A stretch of 24,946 nucleotides of DNA, taken from Gyrodactylus bullatarudis (lineage: Eukaryota; Platyhelminthes; Monogenea; Gyrodactylidea; Gyrodactylidae). Of the stretch, positions 23,955 through 24,946 are shown piece by piece. Location: assembly GCA_012064415.1 (NCBI GenBank), contig SSNU01000304.1:1-24946 (forward strand), written 5' to 3'. The translations under genes and the position numbers were made by a program. Positions within the stretch are counted from its first letter, which is position 1; each line of letters begins with the position of its first letter. A model generated the notes under the pieces. It had not been told where the DNA came from. It saw nothing but the letters and a program-made list of their open reading frames with translations, and made no database searches.

Positions 23955-24411
23955 CTAATTTTTGAAAGGCACTCGAAAAAGCCTAGATGTTTCCACAATG
24001 ATGTACCTCCTCATTATCGAGGAAACAAAAGTGCATGGAACAATACTGAACTTTTTCAGGAATGGTTGATAGGCTTTGGTGAAGCCTTTGCTGTCAGAAA
24101 TATACTGCTACTCCCTGACAATGTGGCTTTCCATAAGTTTCCAACCCCTCCTGACAATGTGAAGCTGTTATTTTTACCACCGAATTGAACATCAGTTTGT
24201 CAGCCCTTAGACCAGGGAATAATTTGGAGTTTTAAATCTAAATTCCTGAAAGAGTTAGGACGTCGACAAAATTTGCCAGATGTATCTGAAGCTTACATGA
24301 TGGTTCAAAGAGAGTTCATGGACGTTTCTGACGGCACAATTTTGAATTGTTTTAAAACTAGCAAAATATGGAGTCTAGACTCTATGACTCATTGTTTGTT
24401 TTGTGACTAAG
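23955..24411 (+). pseudogene. Pogo/Tigger-type DDE transposase remnant
   Basis: One frame reads HSKKPRCFHN, then VPPHYRGNKSAWNNTELFQEWL, ILLLPDNVAFHK, VKLLFLPPN and, after an in-frame TGA at 24186-24188, TSVCQPLDQGIIWSFKSKF. This is the order of the central and C-terminal DDE_1 domain of Tigger/pogo (Tc1/mariner superfamily) transposases. The second acidic catalytic position is recognisable in LPDN. The N-terminal DNA-binding part is absent and the frame is interrupted, so it is inactive. It lies downstream of the last visible KAT6 exon, presumably in an intron. Confidence 0.8.
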
Positions 24412-24462
24412 ACAAGCCCATTTTCGTAGAGGAAAAAAAAGGATTTTCGAAAAATGTTTTTT

Positions 24463-24579
24463 CGCTCCAAATTATGAATTTATTAGATTTTAAATGTCAA
24501 TATCTCTTTTTTAATAGTTTGAGATAATATGATATATATATGTATTAGATGGTTGGAAAGAGAAAAAAATTGCACATGT
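24463..24579. repeat. Inner terminal inverted repeat, right arm
   Basis: Inverse complement of 23820-23935, containing TTCGCTCCAAATTATGAATT and ATGGTTGGAAAGAGAAAAAA. A small AT microsatellite (ATATATATA) has expanded within it. Confidence 0.75.
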
Positions 24580-24587
24580 AAACCCGA

Positions 24588-24710
24588 AAAGGGGCAGAGA
24601 AGAAAATGTGTCCCCCACCCCCTGTTTTATTCCCGTTTTAGTTTAACCACATACAGTACGACCTGAGACTTATCTGTCAAAAATTCCCCTCTCCTCTCTG
24701 CCCCTTTTTA
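24588..24710. repeat. Outer inverted repeat right copy, followed by second CAGTACGA terminus
   Basis: 24588-24652 is the inverse complement of 23259-23328 (TGTGTCCCCCACCCCCTGTT). It abuts TA-CAGTACGACCTGAGACTT at 24654-24710, a direct copy of 23673-23727. This implies a nested or tandem insertion of related elements. Confidence 0.6.
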
Positions 24711-24946
24711 AAAACTGAAATAAATATGCAAGATTACTAACAAGTAACAACATTTAACACAAGAACACCTTAAAATTAAATTTATAAAATAAATATACCA
24801 TACGATAGAGATTTTTCTCCTGATTTAAACAGTCTAATTTATTGTAGGTTTATCAATATCAAAACGGTCTAAATTATAGAAATAAAATAATTTAAAAATT
24901 AAATTTATTCTGGAAAAAAGATTTTTCCTCTCCTAAGTAAAAAAGG
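24711..24946. other. AT-rich end of window, nothing recognised
   Basis: No exon, repeat or RNA signal was recognised. It is probably still within a KAT6 intron or transposon-derived DNA. Confidence 0.4.

Overview
This is animal nuclear DNA. It is very AT-rich, its genes are split by spliceosomal introns, it contains metazoan gene families (a class A peptide-type GPCR, CRELD2, syntenin, KAT6) and it carries several DNA-transposon relics. The intron sizes are bimodal. Five neighbouring genes contain ten introns of only 26-33 bp, while other introns in the same window run from 56 bp to 2.7 kb. Four start codons sit 1-7 nt after a splice-acceptor-like AG, which hints at spliced-leader trans-splicing. 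Tiny introns, AT-richness and possible trans-splicing would suit a flatworm-like or other fast-evolving lophotrochozoan (dicyemids also have ~26-bp introns). I cannot fix the lineage from sequence alone.

Layout. Positions 1-8.7 kb hold a sparse, repeat-laden GPCR gene on the + strand whose 5' exons lie outside the window. Its introns contain a hAT-type MITE, a hairpin element, a TTAA-flanked MITE and shuffled dispersed repeat modules. Positions 8.9-10.1 kb are intergenic and include a decayed LINE fragment. From 10.1 to 23.1 kb there is a compact block of seven genes in alternating orientation: CRELD2 (-), UQCRC2 (+), ABHD8-like (-), FRA10AC1 (+), MTRES1/C6orf203 (-), syntenin (-) and KAT6 (+). 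Three pairs are divergent across gaps of 120-157 bp (CRELD2/UQCRC2, ABHD8/FRA10AC1, syntenin/KAT6). Two pairs are convergent with very short or overlapping 3' ends. From 23.1 kb to the end the KAT6 gene runs into a pogo/Tigger-type transposon graveyard, and its last exons are not in the window.

The genes do not form one pathway. They cover ER folding and stress (CRELD2), respiratory complex III (UQCRC2), a lipase-fold hydrolase, a nuclear/spliceosome-associated protein (FRA10AC1), a mitochondrial RNA-binding S4 protein (MTRES1), a tandem-PDZ scaffold (syntenin) and a histone acetyltransferase (KAT6). I found no dedicated novel system such as a defence or biosynthetic cluster. The points most worth follow-up are the microintrons and possible trans-splicing, a non-canonical acetyl-CoA loop in KAT6, a KEEL ER-retention tail encoded by a 23-bp terminal exon of CRELD2, and an antisense coding overlap between FRA10AC1 and MTRES1.
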